In this document: positions 42,049 through 51,689 of the stretch, piece after piece
Layout: each line of letters starts with the position of its first letter
Position numbering within the stretch: the first letter of the stretch is position 1
Assembly: GCF_031191185.1 (NCBI RefSeq)
Contig: NZ_CP133464.1
Location: 503,799 to 567,798 of the forward strand
Reading direction: 5' to 3'
DNA length: 64,000 nt
Origin: Prevotella nigrescens
Lineage (GTDB): Bacteria > Bacteroidota > Bacteroidia > Bacteroidales > Bacteroidaceae
The notes under the pieces: generated by a model
The model's database searches: none
What the model was told of the DNA's origin: nothing
Seen by the model: the letters and a program-made list of their open reading frames with translations, nothing else
Made by a program: the position numbers and the translations under genes

Positions 42049-43325
42049 TAGCGAAGATTTCAAGTACTGAGAACCTTGGAGGGGCACTCGGATACAACTT
42101 CAAGAAGGTGGAGAAAGGGGAAGCAAGCATTCTCCTTGCCGCTGAGTTGTATCAGGACAGAGAGGGACGTTATACGATGGAGGACGTGCTTGCCGACATG
42201 GAGGCATTGATACCCAAGAAATGCCGAACGAAGAAGACGGTGTTCCATTGTTCCCTTAATCCGCATCCGGACGAGAAGCTCTCAGATGAAACACTCACGC
42301 AGATTGCCAAGGAGTATATGGAGGCACTCGGCTACGGCAATCAACCTTATATCGTGTTCAAGCACAGCGACATCGCCCGTGAGCATATACACATCGTATC
42401 ACTTCGGGTGGACAGTCGTGGGCAGAAGATTAATGATAAGTTTGAGAAACGGCGGAGCAAGCAAATTACCGATGCCTTGGAAAGGAAGTATAACCTTATT
42501 CCGAGTTCAAAGGTTACTGAGAAGGCAGTAGCAGAAACGCCCAAGGTAGATATTGGTAAAGGGAATATCAAGGAGCAGGTGGCAAGCGTTGTCCGCATGG
42601 TGCTGAAACATTATAAGTTTTGTTCATTAGGAGAACTGAACGCCATTCTGAGCAAATATAACCTTGCCGTAGAAGAAGTAAAGACGGAGTTTCGGGGAAA
42701 GAAATACGATGGACTGGTCTATGTTCCGACTGATGATAAGGGAGGCAAAATAAGTACACCCATCAACGCATCGGACATCGGTCGTGGTGTGGGCTATACT
42801 GCCGTACAGAACAGAATACAGAAGTCGAAACAAAACGTCAAACCACTGATACCAACCGTCAGGAACAAAGTGTTACAAGCTATGCGCACCTCTCCCCAGA
42901 CAGAGAAAGACCTGCGGAGCAGATTAGAGGAACAAGGCTTGCGTGTGGTAATCCGAAAGAATGACAATGGAAGAATTTACGGCATTACCTTTATTGATGA
43001 CGAGCAAGGTGTTGCACTCAACGGTTCACGATTGGGAAAGGGATATGCCGCCAATGTATTCAATGGCTACTTCTCCAATCCTACGCACAACCCATTCTTG
43101 GTTGAAATGCTGTATGGTGGTTCGTCTGTTCGTTTGGAACCATCGCCAACCGCTCATCCCTTGCAATCAGATACGGAAGATGGAGACAACCTTGTCGATG
43201 AACTCATCGAGGATATAGTGGGTGACTCTTTCAGATCTACGGGCAATGATGATTGGAAAGAAGCGGCATGGCAGCGTAAACTTCGCAGGCAAAGCAAAGT
43301 CAATCTCAAACGGAGGAAAAGATAA
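42045..43325 (+). CDS. mobB: Relaxase/mobilization nuclease MobB
   Basis: A 426-residue relaxase that nicks oriT and pilots single-stranded DNA. The N-terminal domain (residues 1-150) has LGGALGYNFKKVEKGEASIL with a candidate catalytic Tyr and the three-His metal motif HSDIAREHIHIVSLRVD near residue 108. An RTKKTVFHCSLNPHPDE segment before it is typical of the MobB/BmgA group. The C-terminal part is probably for protein contacts and ends in a basic tail (RKLRRQSKVNLKRRKR). Confidence 0.93.
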   Translation: MIAKISSTENLGGALGYNFKKVEKGEASILLAAELYQDREGRYTMEDVLADMEALIPKKCRTKKTVFHCSLNPHPDEKLSDETLTQIAKEYMEALGYGNQPYIVFKHSDIAREHIHIVSLRVDSRGQKINDKFEKRRSKQITDALERKYNLIPSSKVTEKAVAETPKVDIGKGNIKEQVASVVRMVLKHYKFCSLGELNAILSKYNLAVEEVKTEFRGKKYDGLVYVPTDDKGGKISTPINASDIGRGVGYTAVQNRIQKSKQNVKPLIPTVRNKVLQAMRTSPQTEKDLRSRLEEQGLRVVIRKNDNGRIYGITFIDDEQGVALNGSRLGKGYAANVFNGYFSNPTHNPFLVEMLYGGSSVRLEPSPTAHPLQSDTEDGDNLVDELIEDIVGDSFRSTGNDDWKEAAWQRKLRRQSKVNLKRRKR

Positions 43326-43408
43326 GTAGGTATTTCAAATTTTGTTTGAACAGTATTCAAACGCAATTCAAATAACGATAATACAACAAATATAAAAGCA
43401 ATACGATT

Positions 43409-45412
43409 ATGGCACAAGAAGATGATTTAAGGGCATTGGGTAAGGTTATGGACTTTATGCGAGGTATATCGGTGATATTCCTCCTTATCAACTGTTATTG
43501 GTTCTGCTACGAGGCATTTCAGCAGTGGCACTTCACACTTGGTATCATCAATAAGATACTGATAAATTTCCAGCGAACGACGGGATTGTTTTCGTCTGTC
43601 CTCTGGACAAAACTCTTTTGCGTGGTTTTTCTTGCTCTCTCATGTTTGGGAACAAAGGGCGTGAAGGAAGAGAAAATCACGTGGCCGAAGATTTGGACGG
43701 TGCTTTTCTCTGGCTTTGTATTCTTCTTTCTCAACTGGTGGCTGTTGGCATTGCCCATAGGAAAAATTGGTGCAGCTTCGCTCTATATCTTTACGCTGTC
43801 TTTGGGCTATATCTGCCTGCTGATGGGTGGCGTATGGATGAGCCGACTGCTCAAAAACAACCTGATGGACGATGTGTTCAACACGGAAAATGAAAGCTTC
43901 ATGCAGGAAACCCGACTGATGGAGAATGAGTATTCTGTCAATCTGCCTACACGTTTTTACTATAAGAAGAAGTGGAACAAAGGTTGGATTAACGTGGTCA
44001 ATCCATTTCGTGCCTCGATGGTGCTGGGTACTCCGGGGTCGGGTAAATCTTACGCCATTGTGAACAACTATATCAAGCAACAGATTCGGAAAGGCTTTGC
44101 CATGTATATCTATGATTACAAGTTTCCCGACCTTTCCGAGATTGCCTATAATCACCTGCTTCATCACTTGGATGCCTATAAGGTAAAGCCGCAGTTTTAT
44201 GTTATCAACTTTGACGACCCACGCAGGTCTCATCGCTGCAATCCCATCAATCCTGCCTTTATGACGGACATATCCGATGCCTATGAGAGTGCCTACACCA
44301 TCATGCTCAATCTGAACCGCTCGTGGATTCAGAAACAGGGAGATTTCTTTGTGGAGTCACCAATCATTCTGCTGGCAGCCATCATCTGGTTTCTGAAGAT
44401 ATATGAGAACGGAAAGTATTGCACCTTCCCTCATGCCATTGAGTTTCTGAACCGCCCCTATGCACAGATATTCCCTATACTCACTTCCTACGATGAGCTT
44501 GCCAACTACCTTTCTCCTTTCATGGACGCTTGGGAGGGCGGAGCGCAAGACCAGTTGCAGGGACAGATAGCCAGTGCCAAGATACCGCTATCCCGTATGA
44601 TAAGTCCGGCTCTCTATTGGGTGATGACAGGCGACGACTTCTCACTTGACATCAATAACCCTAATGAGCCGAAAGTGCTTGTCGTTGGAAATAATCCCGA
44701 CCGTCAGAACATCTATTCGGCTGCTCTCGGTCTGTATAATAGCCGTATTGTGAAACTCATCAACAAGAAGAAGCAACTCAAATCCTCAGTGATTATTGAC
44801 GAGCTTCCGACTATCTACTTTCGTGGATTAGACAACTTGATTGCCACAGCCCGAAGTAATAAGGTGGCAGTGTGCTTGGGCTTTCAGGACTTCTCGCAGC
44901 TTACCCGCGACTATGGAGATAAGGAAAGTAAGGTGATTCAAAATACGGTGGGCAATGTTTTCTCTGGTCAAGTAGTAGGCGAAACTGCCAAGACATTGAG
45001 TGAGCGCTTTGGTAAGGTCTTGCAGCAACGGCAGTCCATGACCATCAATCGAAACGACAAATCAACCTCAATCTCCACTCAAATGGACAGTCTTATTCCG
45101 GCAAGTAAGATTTCCAACCTCACGCAAGGTATGTTCGTGGGGGCAGTGTCTGACAATTTTGACGAACGTATTGACCAAAAGATTTTCCATGCGGAGATAG
45201 TCGTGGATAGTGCCAAAATCTCCGCCGAGATGAAAGCCTATCAACCAATCCCTATAATCGCGGACTTTACAAACGAAGATGGCTCCGACAATCTCAAAGA
45301 GACTATCGAAGCCAACTATAAACGTGTCAAACAAGAGATTATCTCACTTGTGGAATCGGAGAAGGAACGCATCAAGGCCGACCCGGCTCTTGTTCACTTG
45401 ACTAAGGAGTAG
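43409..45412 (+). CDS. mobC: Coupling protein MobC (VirD4/TraG-type ATPase)
   Basis: A 667-residue type IV coupling protein that brings the relaxase-DNA complex to the transfer channel. The N-terminus has four hydrophobic segments (residues about 20-40, 60-82, 90-110, 115-140). Walker A is LGTPGSGKSYAIVNNYI (about residue 207), then YIYDYKFPDLSEIAYNHL; Walker B is SSVIIDELPTIYFRGL (about residue 458) with CLGFQDFSQLTRDYGDKES. It follows mobB by 83 bases and marks the end of the conserved ICE backbone before the cargo. Confidence 0.94.
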   Translation: MAQEDDLRALGKVMDFMRGISVIFLLINCYWFCYEAFQQWHFTLGIINKILINFQRTTGLFSSVLWTKLFCVVFLALSCLGTKGVKEEKITWPKIWTVLFSGFVFFFLNWWLLALPIGKIGAASLYIFTLSLGYICLLMGGVWMSRLLKNNLMDDVFNTENESFMQETRLMENEYSVNLPTRFYYKKKWNKGWINVVNPFRASMVLGTPGSGKSYAIVNNYIKQQIRKGFAMYIYDYKFPDLSEIAYNHLLHHLDAYKVKPQFYVINFDDPRRSHRCNPINPAFMTDISDAYESAYTIMLNLNRSWIQKQGDFFVESPIILLAAIIWFLKIYENGKYCTFPHAIEFLNRPYAQIFPILTSYDELANYLSPFMDAWEGGAQDQLQGQIASAKIPLSRMISPALYWVMTGDDFSLDINNPNEPKVLVVGNNPDRQNIYSAALGLYNSRIVKLINKKKQLKSSVIIDELPTIYFRGLDNLIATARSNKVAVCLGFQDFSQLTRDYGDKESKVIQNTVGNVFSGQVVGETAKTLSERFGKVLQQRQSMTINRNDKSTSISTQMDSLIPASKISNLTQGMFVGAVSDNFDERIDQKIFHAEIVVDSAKISAEMKAYQPIPIIADFTNEDGSDNLKETIEANYKRVKQEIISLVESEKERIKADPALVHLTKE

Positions 45413-45595
45413 ACCGTTTGCCAACCGATGTCTCAAAGCATCTGTTCCTTGCAAAGGTTTCCGAGAATAGATACCTTACCATTAGGAGGCTAAAGATTAA
45501 TATTCGAGAGAATATCTTTCGGACTGTATATGTACGTCATTTTTTTTATCATCGGGAGTGCAGCACCTGTTGCGCACCTCCCGAAGAAAATGGAT

Positions 45596-45802
45596 TTAAT
45601 CATCCCACAGCGATGACGGGCGGCGGCTCGGGGCGTCATAGTCATCGTCGTCCTCCTCGCCGTCAAAGAAGTTGTTGCCTTTCGAGAGTGCAGGCCCCGT
45701 GGCGGGATCTTCACTGATGCCCACGCTGAGGGAGCCGGCGAGGATAGAGTTTTCTAATGTGATGGGGACCACTTTGATTTCCGGTTTGATGTAATTGTTC
45801 AT
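45596..45802 (-). CDS. Small acidic protein next to the secreted repeat protein
   Basis: A 68-residue protein: NNYIKPEIKVVPITLENSIL, then AGSLSVGISEDPATGP and an extremely acidic tail DGEEDDDDYDAPSRRPSSLW with DD at the end. Small proteins with a KPxIxVxxx...L(A)GS start and SLWDD end are common in Prevotella next to secreted proteins; function is unknown. It is last on the minus strand of the cargo, 128 bases after the big gene and behind a large hairpin. Confidence 0.6.
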   Translation of the reverse strand: MNNYIKPEIKVVPITLENSILAGSLSVGISEDPATGPALSKGNNFFDGEEDDDDYDAPSRRPSSLWDD

Positions 45803-45831
45803 TTTTTATTAATTAACTGTTTGTTTTAAAT

Positions 45832-45913
45832 CATCGGGGGGAGCGCACCGCCCGTTTCCGTGGGATTCGGAACGTGATGAATCACGCCCCTGCGGCGTGC
45901 CGCACCCCCGATG
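45832..45913 (-). terminator. Large GC-rich hairpin after the first repeat-protein gene
   Basis: CATCGGGGG (45832-45840) and CCCCCGATG (45905-45913) close an 82-base structure with internal GCGCACCGCC/GGCGTGC and CGTGAT/ATCACG stems. It lies 17 bases after the stop of the 1222-residue gene. A similar TATCGGGGG...CCCCCCGATA hairpin follows the second gene, so it is a shared element. There is no U-tract. Confidence 0.6.
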
Positions 45914-45930
45914 AAGAGAGACTTCTTTTT

Positions 45931-48900
45931 TTATTTCACTACCACCTTGCGACCGTTGACGATATACACGCCGGTGGGAATCTGTCGGCGCACGCTGTCG
46001 TCGAGGCGGTCGGCCACGCGGCGGCCCTGCAGGTCATATACCGGACCGTTCTTCCCGTCTGTCGCACCGTCCGTCGTGCTGCCGATGCCCGTGGTCTCGC
46101 CGTCGAAGACGATGGAGAGCCGCTTGGCACCCTCATGGCTGTTGTAGCTGATGTAGGCGCGGTAGGCAGGCACCGTGACGGAGGGGTTGTTGGACGTTAC
46201 CTTGTGGAACTGGCCGTCGGCTTGCAGGATGTAGGCGTGATCGGAAGTGAGCCACCAGTTCACCACGTCTTGCACCGCACCCTTGAAGTAGTAGTTGCCG
46301 GCAGATAGGACGATGCTGCTACGGTCGGCCTTCACCTGCAGGTTCTCTCCGCCGAGCTGTGGCACACCGTCAGCCACGAGCAGGTAGGGCCTGTAGGCTC
46401 CGAGCGTGCCGCTGACTTTCTCGAAGTGTACTGCGGTGCGGCTTTCCTGTCTGTCGGCAAGAGTGTAGGCCTTGAAGCCCTGCACGGGCAGCTCGTAGGG
46501 CAGGCAAAGCGTGGCCTTGCCGGCGGCGAGGGTGCGGTCGTAGGTAGCCTTCGTGGCGGTGAAGTCGAGCCCGATGGGCAGCGACTGTCCGTCGGTGAGG
46601 CGGAAGTCGTCGCACGTCCAGCCGTTGTTCTCCTTGTTATAATACACATAGTTCGGCTTCGCCTTGTCGGTCTCGCAGTAAAGGCCCGGCCACTCGCCCA
46701 GCACCTGTGCCCAGTGGCAGCTGTCGGTACGGTCGCCTTGCAACTTCTTTGTCACCTCGCCGCTCTTGAGTTGCTTCTCGACTATCCGCTCACCCTGTGC
46801 CTTGCCGCAGGCGTTGAGGTAGTAGCAGTTCGTGACGGTGGCTTTGTCGGCGAAGGTGTGGCAGTCGTTGTTGGTGTTGTCCGCATTGTTCTCGCCGATG
46901 TAGAGGCAGTTGGTCAGGGTGCAGGTGCCATGCTGGGCATATACAAATCCGCCCATGCCTTTCTGTCCTGTGCCGGTCGTGGCGTTGATGTTGCCCTTGA
47001 CGACGCAGTCGGTAATGGTAACGTCACCTTTGTATATATAAGAAATCATGCCTGCCGCTCCGCAGACGTTATCGTTATGGCTGCTCGTGAGAGCGACGTC
47101 GCTGACGCAGTTCGAGATTGTGATGTTGCCATATGATTCATCAATCAATCCTGACAACCAGTTGTTTTTCGATACGATCTTCCCTTTGGTGCGCAGGTTG
47201 CGGATGGTTGCGCCATCTGCCGACCTGAAGGGGGCTAAGTTTTTACTGTCGCCGCCATTCCAGTCGAGCGTCAGCGTATGGTTCTGTCCGTCGAACGTGC
47301 CGGCGTACTTGTTAGCGTAGGTTCCCGCCATCACAATGTCCGAGCCGAGGTCCACGTCCTGCGTCAGCTTGGCGTTGAGGGTGGTCTGTCCGCTGTTTAC
47401 GAGGTCGCAGAACGCTTTCCAGTCTTCCTTCGAGGCGATGTCGAAGGTGCCGGTCACGGTTACGTCCACGCTCTTGTCTTCCGTTACGGGCGTGTTGGCG
47501 GTGAAGTCGCCGAAGTTGAGCGCGTAAGTCATCTTAGGAATGTAGCCCGTGCCGAGGAGTTCCTCTGCTGTGGGCAGCGCGACGGTCTTTCCGCTGTTGG
47601 CATAGCGCATTGCCTTTACCTCGTTGTTGAGGGTGAACTTCACCTCGTACACGTGCTTCGCGGCCTCGGCAGTGAGCTGCGGAATGGTGTCGGTGCCGAG
47701 CGTCTGTCCCCACACCTGAGACTCTCTGCCCTTCTGCAACTTATAGGCTACGTAGCCGTTCCTGAGCTGCGCCTTGGTTGCCGGCTCGCCCTGTGTCTTG
47801 CCGCAGGGGTTGAGGTAGTGGCAGTTGTTGAGGGTGAGGGTAGCTTTGGTGTCAGAGTCCGAGGCAAAGGTGTAGCCTCCGCTGGCGTTGTTCGTGCCGG
47901 CGTAGAGGCAGTTGTTCATGATGCAGCTGCCGTGCTGAATAAATACGAAGCCGCCCATGCCTTTCTGCCCTTTCTCGGTGGTGGCGTTGATCGAGCCCTT
48001 GACGAGGCAGTCGCTGATGGTAATGCGGCCACTGGAGTATATATAGCAAATCAGGCCCGCAGCGTCGCATGAGGCATTGGCATAGCTGGTCGTGAGGTTC
48101 ACATTGCTCACGCAGCCCGTGACGGTGTTTTCGCCAGTCGCTTCGTCGATCAGTCCCGACAGGTAGTAACCGTTCGACCGGATGGAGCCTTCGGTGCGCA
48201 GGTTCTTGATGGTGGAGCCCTTCACTCTCCCGAAGGGGGCGACGTCGTTGGTCGAGCCGGCATCCCAGTTGACGGTGAGCACGTGGTTCTGCCCGTCGAA
48301 CGTGCCGCCATAAGGACTATTGGAAGTTCCCACCTTCGCGATGTCCTCGCCGAGGTCGACGTCCTTGGTCATCTTGGCGTCAATGGCGTTCTGTCCGCCG
48401 TTCACGAGGTCGCAGAACGCCTTCCAGTCTTCCTTCGAGGCGATTTCGTAGTAGTCTTTTTTGTTGAAGGTTACTGCCACGGTCCGGTCGGTGTTGACGG
48501 TGGTTGAGCCGTTGAAGCCGCCCTCAAAGGCGATGGCATAATAATGATGAGGGTTGTAGCCCGTGCCTAAGAGGTCTTTTGCGGTAAAGGTGGGCAGACC
48601 GCCGTGGATGCTCTGCCCGTTGGTGGCATAGCGCGTGGCTACTTCTTTGCCGTTGTAGGTGAACTTCACCTCGTACACCCGTTTCGTGGCGTCGGTGGTG
48701 GGCAGCGGCTCGTTGTCGGTGCCGAGGGTCTGTCCCCACACCTGCGACTCTCTGCCCTTCTGCAACTTATAGGCTACGTAGCCGTTCCTGAGCTGCGCCT
48801 CGGTGATCTTATCGCCCTGCGCTTTGCCGCAGGTGTTGAGGTAGTAGCAGTCGGTGAAGGTGGCGCTGATGCCTTTTTCCGTGCCGAAGGTGTAGCTGTA

Positions 48901-49599
48901 GTTGGGGGCGTTGTTCGTGCCGACGTAGAGGCAGCGAGTCAGCGTGTAGGTGCCATTATTATAAGAGACAAAGCCGGCCATATATCTCTCGCTTTCATCC
49001 GCATTGTCGGTGATGCTGCCTTTGACGAGGCAGTCGGTGATATGAACCGAGGCATCGCGGGCTACAGCTTGAACCATGCCCGCGGCGCGGGATGCATCCG
49101 AACCACTGCCCCCCGTGATGTCCACGTCGCTGATGCAGCCCGTGAGGGTGGTGGTGCCAAAGGCTCCATAAACCATTCCGGACGAGCAGTCACCCTTCGT
49201 CGTGATCTTCCCTTGGGTGCGCAGGTTCTTGATCGTGGCGTCCTTCACATACTTGAAGGGGGCTATACAGTCTCTGGAGCCGGCATCCCAGGAGAACGAG
49301 AGCGTATGTCCCTGTCCGTCGAACGTGCCAGTGTAATAGTAAAAAGAGTTATAGTTATAGGGGTGTTCTCTTCCTGCCATCACAATGTCCGAGCCGAGGT
49401 CCACGTCCTGCGTCAGCTTGACGTTGAGGGTGGTCTGTCCGCTGTTCACCCGATTGCAAAACGTTTTCCAGTCTTCTTTCGATGCAATCGTAATGGTCTC
49501 GCTCTCGTTTCCGGAGCTGCCCTGCGCCCACGCCGGCATCGTCAGCACGAGGGCAAGCAAGAAGAGGCTGAGCCTCTCGATTAAATTTTTTGTTTTCAT
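45931..49599 (-). CDS. Giant secreted repeat protein 1 (GLUG-like repeats, type IX-like sorting tail)
   Basis: A 1222-residue exported protein with signal peptide ERLSLFLLALVLTMPAWAQ. Three long repeats begin near residues 35, 388 and 722 with IASKEDWKAFCDLVNxGQ. Each continues with DVDLGxDI, GTFDGQxHxL, TIKNLRTxGxI, SDVxxT, ITDCLVKGSI and NCLYxGxNNA, a beta-helix-like pattern. A C-terminal globular region (about 965-1170) contains DDFRLTDGQSLPIGLDFTAT and LCLPYELPVQGFKAYTL. The last 55 residues (GPVYDLQGRRVADRLDD...GVYIVNGRKVVVK) look like a Prevotella surface-sorting tail. Probably a surface adhesin or carbohydrate-binding protein. GC-rich, unlike the ICE backbone. Confidence 0.8.
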   Translation of the reverse strand: MKTKNLIERLSLFLLALVLTMPAWAQGSSGNESETITIASKEDWKTFCNRVNSGQTTLNVKLTQDVDLGSDIVMAGREHPYNYNSFYYYTGTFDGQGHTLSFSWDAGSRDCIAPFKYVKDATIKNLRTQGKITTKGDCSSGMVYGAFGTTTLTGCISDVDITGGSGSDASRAAGMVQAVARDASVHITDCLVKGSITDNADESERYMAGFVSYNNGTYTLTRCLYVGTNNAPNYSYTFGTEKGISATFTDCYYLNTCGKAQGDKITEAQLRNGYVAYKLQKGRESQVWGQTLGTDNEPLPTTDATKRVYEVKFTYNGKEVATRYATNGQSIHGGLPTFTAKDLLGTGYNPHHYYAIAFEGGFNGSTTVNTDRTVAVTFNKKDYYEIASKEDWKAFCDLVNGGQNAIDAKMTKDVDLGEDIAKVGTSNSPYGGTFDGQNHVLTVNWDAGSTNDVAPFGRVKGSTIKNLRTEGSIRSNGYYLSGLIDEATGENTVTGCVSNVNLTTSYANASCDAAGLICYIYSSGRITISDCLVKGSINATTEKGQKGMGGFVFIQHGSCIMNNCLYAGTNNASGGYTFASDSDTKATLTLNNCHYLNPCGKTQGEPATKAQLRNGYVAYKLQKGRESQVWGQTLGTDTIPQLTAEAAKHVYEVKFTLNNEVKAMRYANSGKTVALPTAEELLGTGYIPKMTYALNFGDFTANTPVTEDKSVDVTVTGTFDIASKEDWKAFCDLVNSGQTTLNAKLTQDVDLGSDIVMAGTYANKYAGTFDGQNHTLTLDWNGGDSKNLAPFRSADGATIRNLRTKGKIVSKNNWLSGLIDESYGNITISNCVSDVALTSSHNDNVCGAAGMISYIYKGDVTITDCVVKGNINATTGTGQKGMGGFVYAQHGTCTLTNCLYIGENNADNTNNDCHTFADKATVTNCYYLNACGKAQGERIVEKQLKSGEVTKKLQGDRTDSCHWAQVLGEWPGLYCETDKAKPNYVYYNKENNGWTCDDFRLTDGQSLPIGLDFTATKATYDRTLAAGKATLCLPYELPVQGFKAYTLADRQESRTAVHFEKVSGTLGAYRPYLLVADGVPQLGGENLQVKADRSSIVLSAGNYYFKGAVQDVVNWWLTSDHAYILQADGQFHKVTSNNPSVTVPAYRAYISYNSHEGAKRLSIVFDGETTGIGSTTDGATDGKNGPVYDLQGRRVADRLDDSVRRQIPTGVYIVNGRKVVVK

Positions 49600-49629
49600 T
49601 TTGCTTATTATTTTGGTAAAAGTTTTGTT

Positions 49630-50445
49630 TTATGAATTCTCGTCCGCTGCCGTAAGCGTGTCGGCCGTGCGGGCGGTCGTCGTGTTGTCGCCGCCGTACT
49701 TCTCGGGTCGGTCGTCGTCCTTTTTCTTGCCGCGCGTCATCACCTGCTCCTTGTAGCGCTTGATGTTGGCGTTGAGGTAGTTGATGAGCGGCGTGAGGCT
49801 CTTCTCGGTGCCCACCACGGCCATGGCGTTGATCAGGCGCACGGTGTCCAGATAGGCCTCGTCGCTTGCCAAGCGTGCCTTGCGCAGCGCGCCGGCTATC
49901 TGCTGCGAGCGATCGTCGGTGCGGGTGGCGAGCAGTTCTTCCACCGTGTCGTTGGCTGCCCTGAGGGCGTCGACGTAGGGTTTCAGACCGAGCAGCTGCA
50001 CCTGTGGGGCCAACTTGTAGTCGAGGTCGGCCACGAGGTTCATCATCCGCGAGGTTTCGCGTTCGAGCTGCATATCGGGGTCGATGTTGTAGTCCTTGAG
50101 GTGCTGCCACAGGTCGGCGGCCGCCTCGGCCATTTTCGCCACGGGCATGCGCAGCATTCCCTTCACGGCGGTGCGGTAGCCTCGGAAAATGGAGTCGCGC
50201 TCGCGGTCCTTGGCGGCAATCTGTTCGGTGTATTGGCTTTTCTTGGAGAGGATGAGGCGTTCGTCTTCCTCCTTCACGGCTTCCTTGAGGGCTTTCACGG
50301 CGGTTTGTATTCTCGCCACGGTTTTTGCCCCCTCGTCTTCTTCTATCACATTCTCCACGTCCTTCATATAGATGAAGTGAGCGTCGTTGGTCAGGCTGTG
50401 CAAGTCAATGGTACCAACCTGAGCCACTTTGCTTTCGTTTGCCAT
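49630..50445 (-). CDS. DUF6261 family protein
   Basis: A 271-residue soluble protein starting MANESKVAQVGTIDLHSLTN. The chain is mostly helical (VKALKEAVKEEDERLILSKK, MAEAAADLWQHLKDYNIDPD, YLDTVRLINAMAVVGTEKSL) and ends NANIKRYKEQVMTRGKKKDD plus a Thr-rich tail. Assigned to DUF6261, a Bacteroidales family of unknown function found beside surface genes. An in-frame extension to 50583 reads through repeat DNA and is rejected. It lies 30 bases upstream of giant protein 1, so probably co-transcribed. A fragment of a second copy exists at 51950-52002. Confidence 0.75.
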   Translation of the reverse strand: MANESKVAQVGTIDLHSLTNDAHFIYMKDVENVIEEDEGAKTVARIQTAVKALKEAVKEEDERLILSKKSQYTEQIAAKDRERDSIFRGYRTAVKGMLRMPVAKMAEAAADLWQHLKDYNIDPDMQLERETSRMMNLVADLDYKLAPQVQLLGLKPYVDALRAANDTVEELLATRTDDRSQQIAGALRKARLASDEAYLDTVRLINAMAVVGTEKSLTPLINYLNANIKRYKEQVMTRGKKKDDDRPEKYGGDNTTTARTADTLTAADENS

Positions 50446-50549
50446 AATAAATTCTTTTTTTTTGATTAAATGATTAAAAATGATTTCTTGTTTTTTGTCC
50501 CCTCGTTTGCCGGGGCGTTTGCCGAGCTTCGGAAAGTCTGCCGTCGTTT

Positions 50550-50698
50550 GCCTTGGCGTTTGCCGAACTTCGGCATTTAACATCCGTTATGCCTTGACGT
50601 TTGTCGAGCTTCGGCATTTAACATCCGTTACGCCTTGACGTTTGCCGAACCTCGGCATTTAACATCCGTTACGCCTTGACGTTTGCCGAACCTCGGCA
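50550..50698. repeat. 41-bp tandem repeat, nearly four copies
   Basis: Units begin at 50550, 50591, 50632 and 50673 (exact 41-base period), each containing GCCTTGACGTTTGCCGAACC and CGGCATTTAACATCCGTTA. TGCCGA/TCGGCA forms a hairpin in each. The array lies upstream of the DUF6261 gene, ending about 104 bases before its ATG on the minus strand side. Nothing else is seen in 50446-50840. Confidence 0.85.
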
Positions 50699-50849
50699 AG
50701 GCTGTCGGCGTTTGTAGGAATGTTTTTTGAGAGGCCGGAAAGCCTGCCGGCATTTGCCGTTTTTCATCTTATTATACATATAGTTGCGTATTATCGGGCG
50801 GCCCGCCCGTTAGCGTGGGGTTCGGATGACTATTGTGAGGACACTCTTT

Positions 50850-51235
50850 TCCAGTCGGCTGCGCCGAGAAATTTCACAAATCTTTCCAAATCTTCCAAAT
50901 CTTTTTTCATCTACATTTATTTGTTCTATTTGTTCAGATTTGTAAGATTTCTGTCCGCAGGACACTCCTTCCAGTCGGCTGCGCCGAGAAATTTCACAAA
51001 TCTTTCCAAATCTTCCAAATCTTTTTTCATCTACATTTATTTGTTCTATTTGTTCAGATTTGTAAGATTTCTGTCCGCAGGACACTCCTTCCAGTCGGCT
51101 GCGCCGAGAAATTTCACAAATCTTTCCAAATCTTCCAAATCTTTTTTCATCTACATTTATTTGTTCTATTTGTTCAGATTTGTAAGATTTCTGTCCGCAG
51201 GACACTCCTTCCAGTCGGCTGCGCCGAGTAAATCT
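50850..51235. repeat. Exact 120-bp tandem triplication plus partial fourth copy
   Basis: The block TTCCAGTCGGCTGCGCCGAG ... GTAAGATTTCTGTCCGCAGG recurs at exactly 120-base spacing (about 50850, 50970, 51090, partial from 51210) with no visible differences between the full copies. Because 120 is a multiple of three, both strands stay open for more than 140 codons, but these frames are low-complexity artefacts. Each unit carries the palindrome-like TCGGCTGCGCCGA and A/T-rich runs. Confidence 0.92.
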
Positions 51236-51251
51236 TTCCAAATCCTCCATT

Positions 51252-51677
51252 TTACATAAGCTTGATTTTATCTATTTCTCCTGTGACTTCGTTGCGGTGA
51301 TACCATTCAGAATACAAACCATCAGGACTGAAATTTATCAGCATACCATAAGGTAGGTGGGTCAGGTTCATATAGTTCCAAAGCTGACGACGATGAGGAG
51401 TGTCAACGTGGTTAATTGCTTTCAGTTCTATAATGATATTTCCGTTTACCACCAAATCCATTCTATAGGTTTGCTCAAGTCTGACGGTTTTCCAATAGAT
51501 GGGAAGCATAACCTGTTGTTCTACCTTGAATCCTTTCTGTTCCAGCAAGTATTTCAATGCCGCCTCATAGGCAGATTCTAACAGACCATGGTGATATTCG
51601 CGGTGCACACGCATAGCCTCTCCGGTTATCTCACAGAAGAACTCATACTTCTTGTTATGTCTGTCTATCAAATTCAT
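51252..51677 (-). CDS. GxxExxY family protein
   Basis: A 141-residue protein with the defining motif GLLESAYEAALKYLLEQKGF and the later RMDLVVNGNIIIELKAINHV, LWNYMNLTHLPYGMLINFS. The DLVV...IIELKA part resembles the PD-(D/E)xK nuclease core (D...ExK), so a nuclease-related fold is plausible, though the biological role of GxxExxY proteins is unknown. The gene is flanked on both sides by the dispersed repeat family. Confidence 0.85.
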   Translation of the reverse strand: MNLIDRHNKKYEFFCEITGEAMRVHREYHHGLLESAYEAALKYLLEQKGFKVEQQVMLPIYWKTVRLEQTYRMDLVVNGNIIIELKAINHVDTPHRRQLWNYMNLTHLPYGMLINFSPDGLYSEWYHRNEVTGEIDKIKLM

Positions 51678-51689
51678 GCTATTCCTTTT

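Noticed and set aside
46426..49584. Long plus-strand frames opposite giant protein 1 (for example 48604-49584)
   Set aside because: High-GC antisense shadows (Val/Arg/Gly-rich) without start signals; the minus strand has a signal peptide and repeat structure.
50720..51259. Open frames of 179 (+) and 146 (-) codons with 40-residue repeats
   Set aside because: They arise because the 120-bp repeat is a multiple of three; composition is low-complexity on both strands and there is no start signal.
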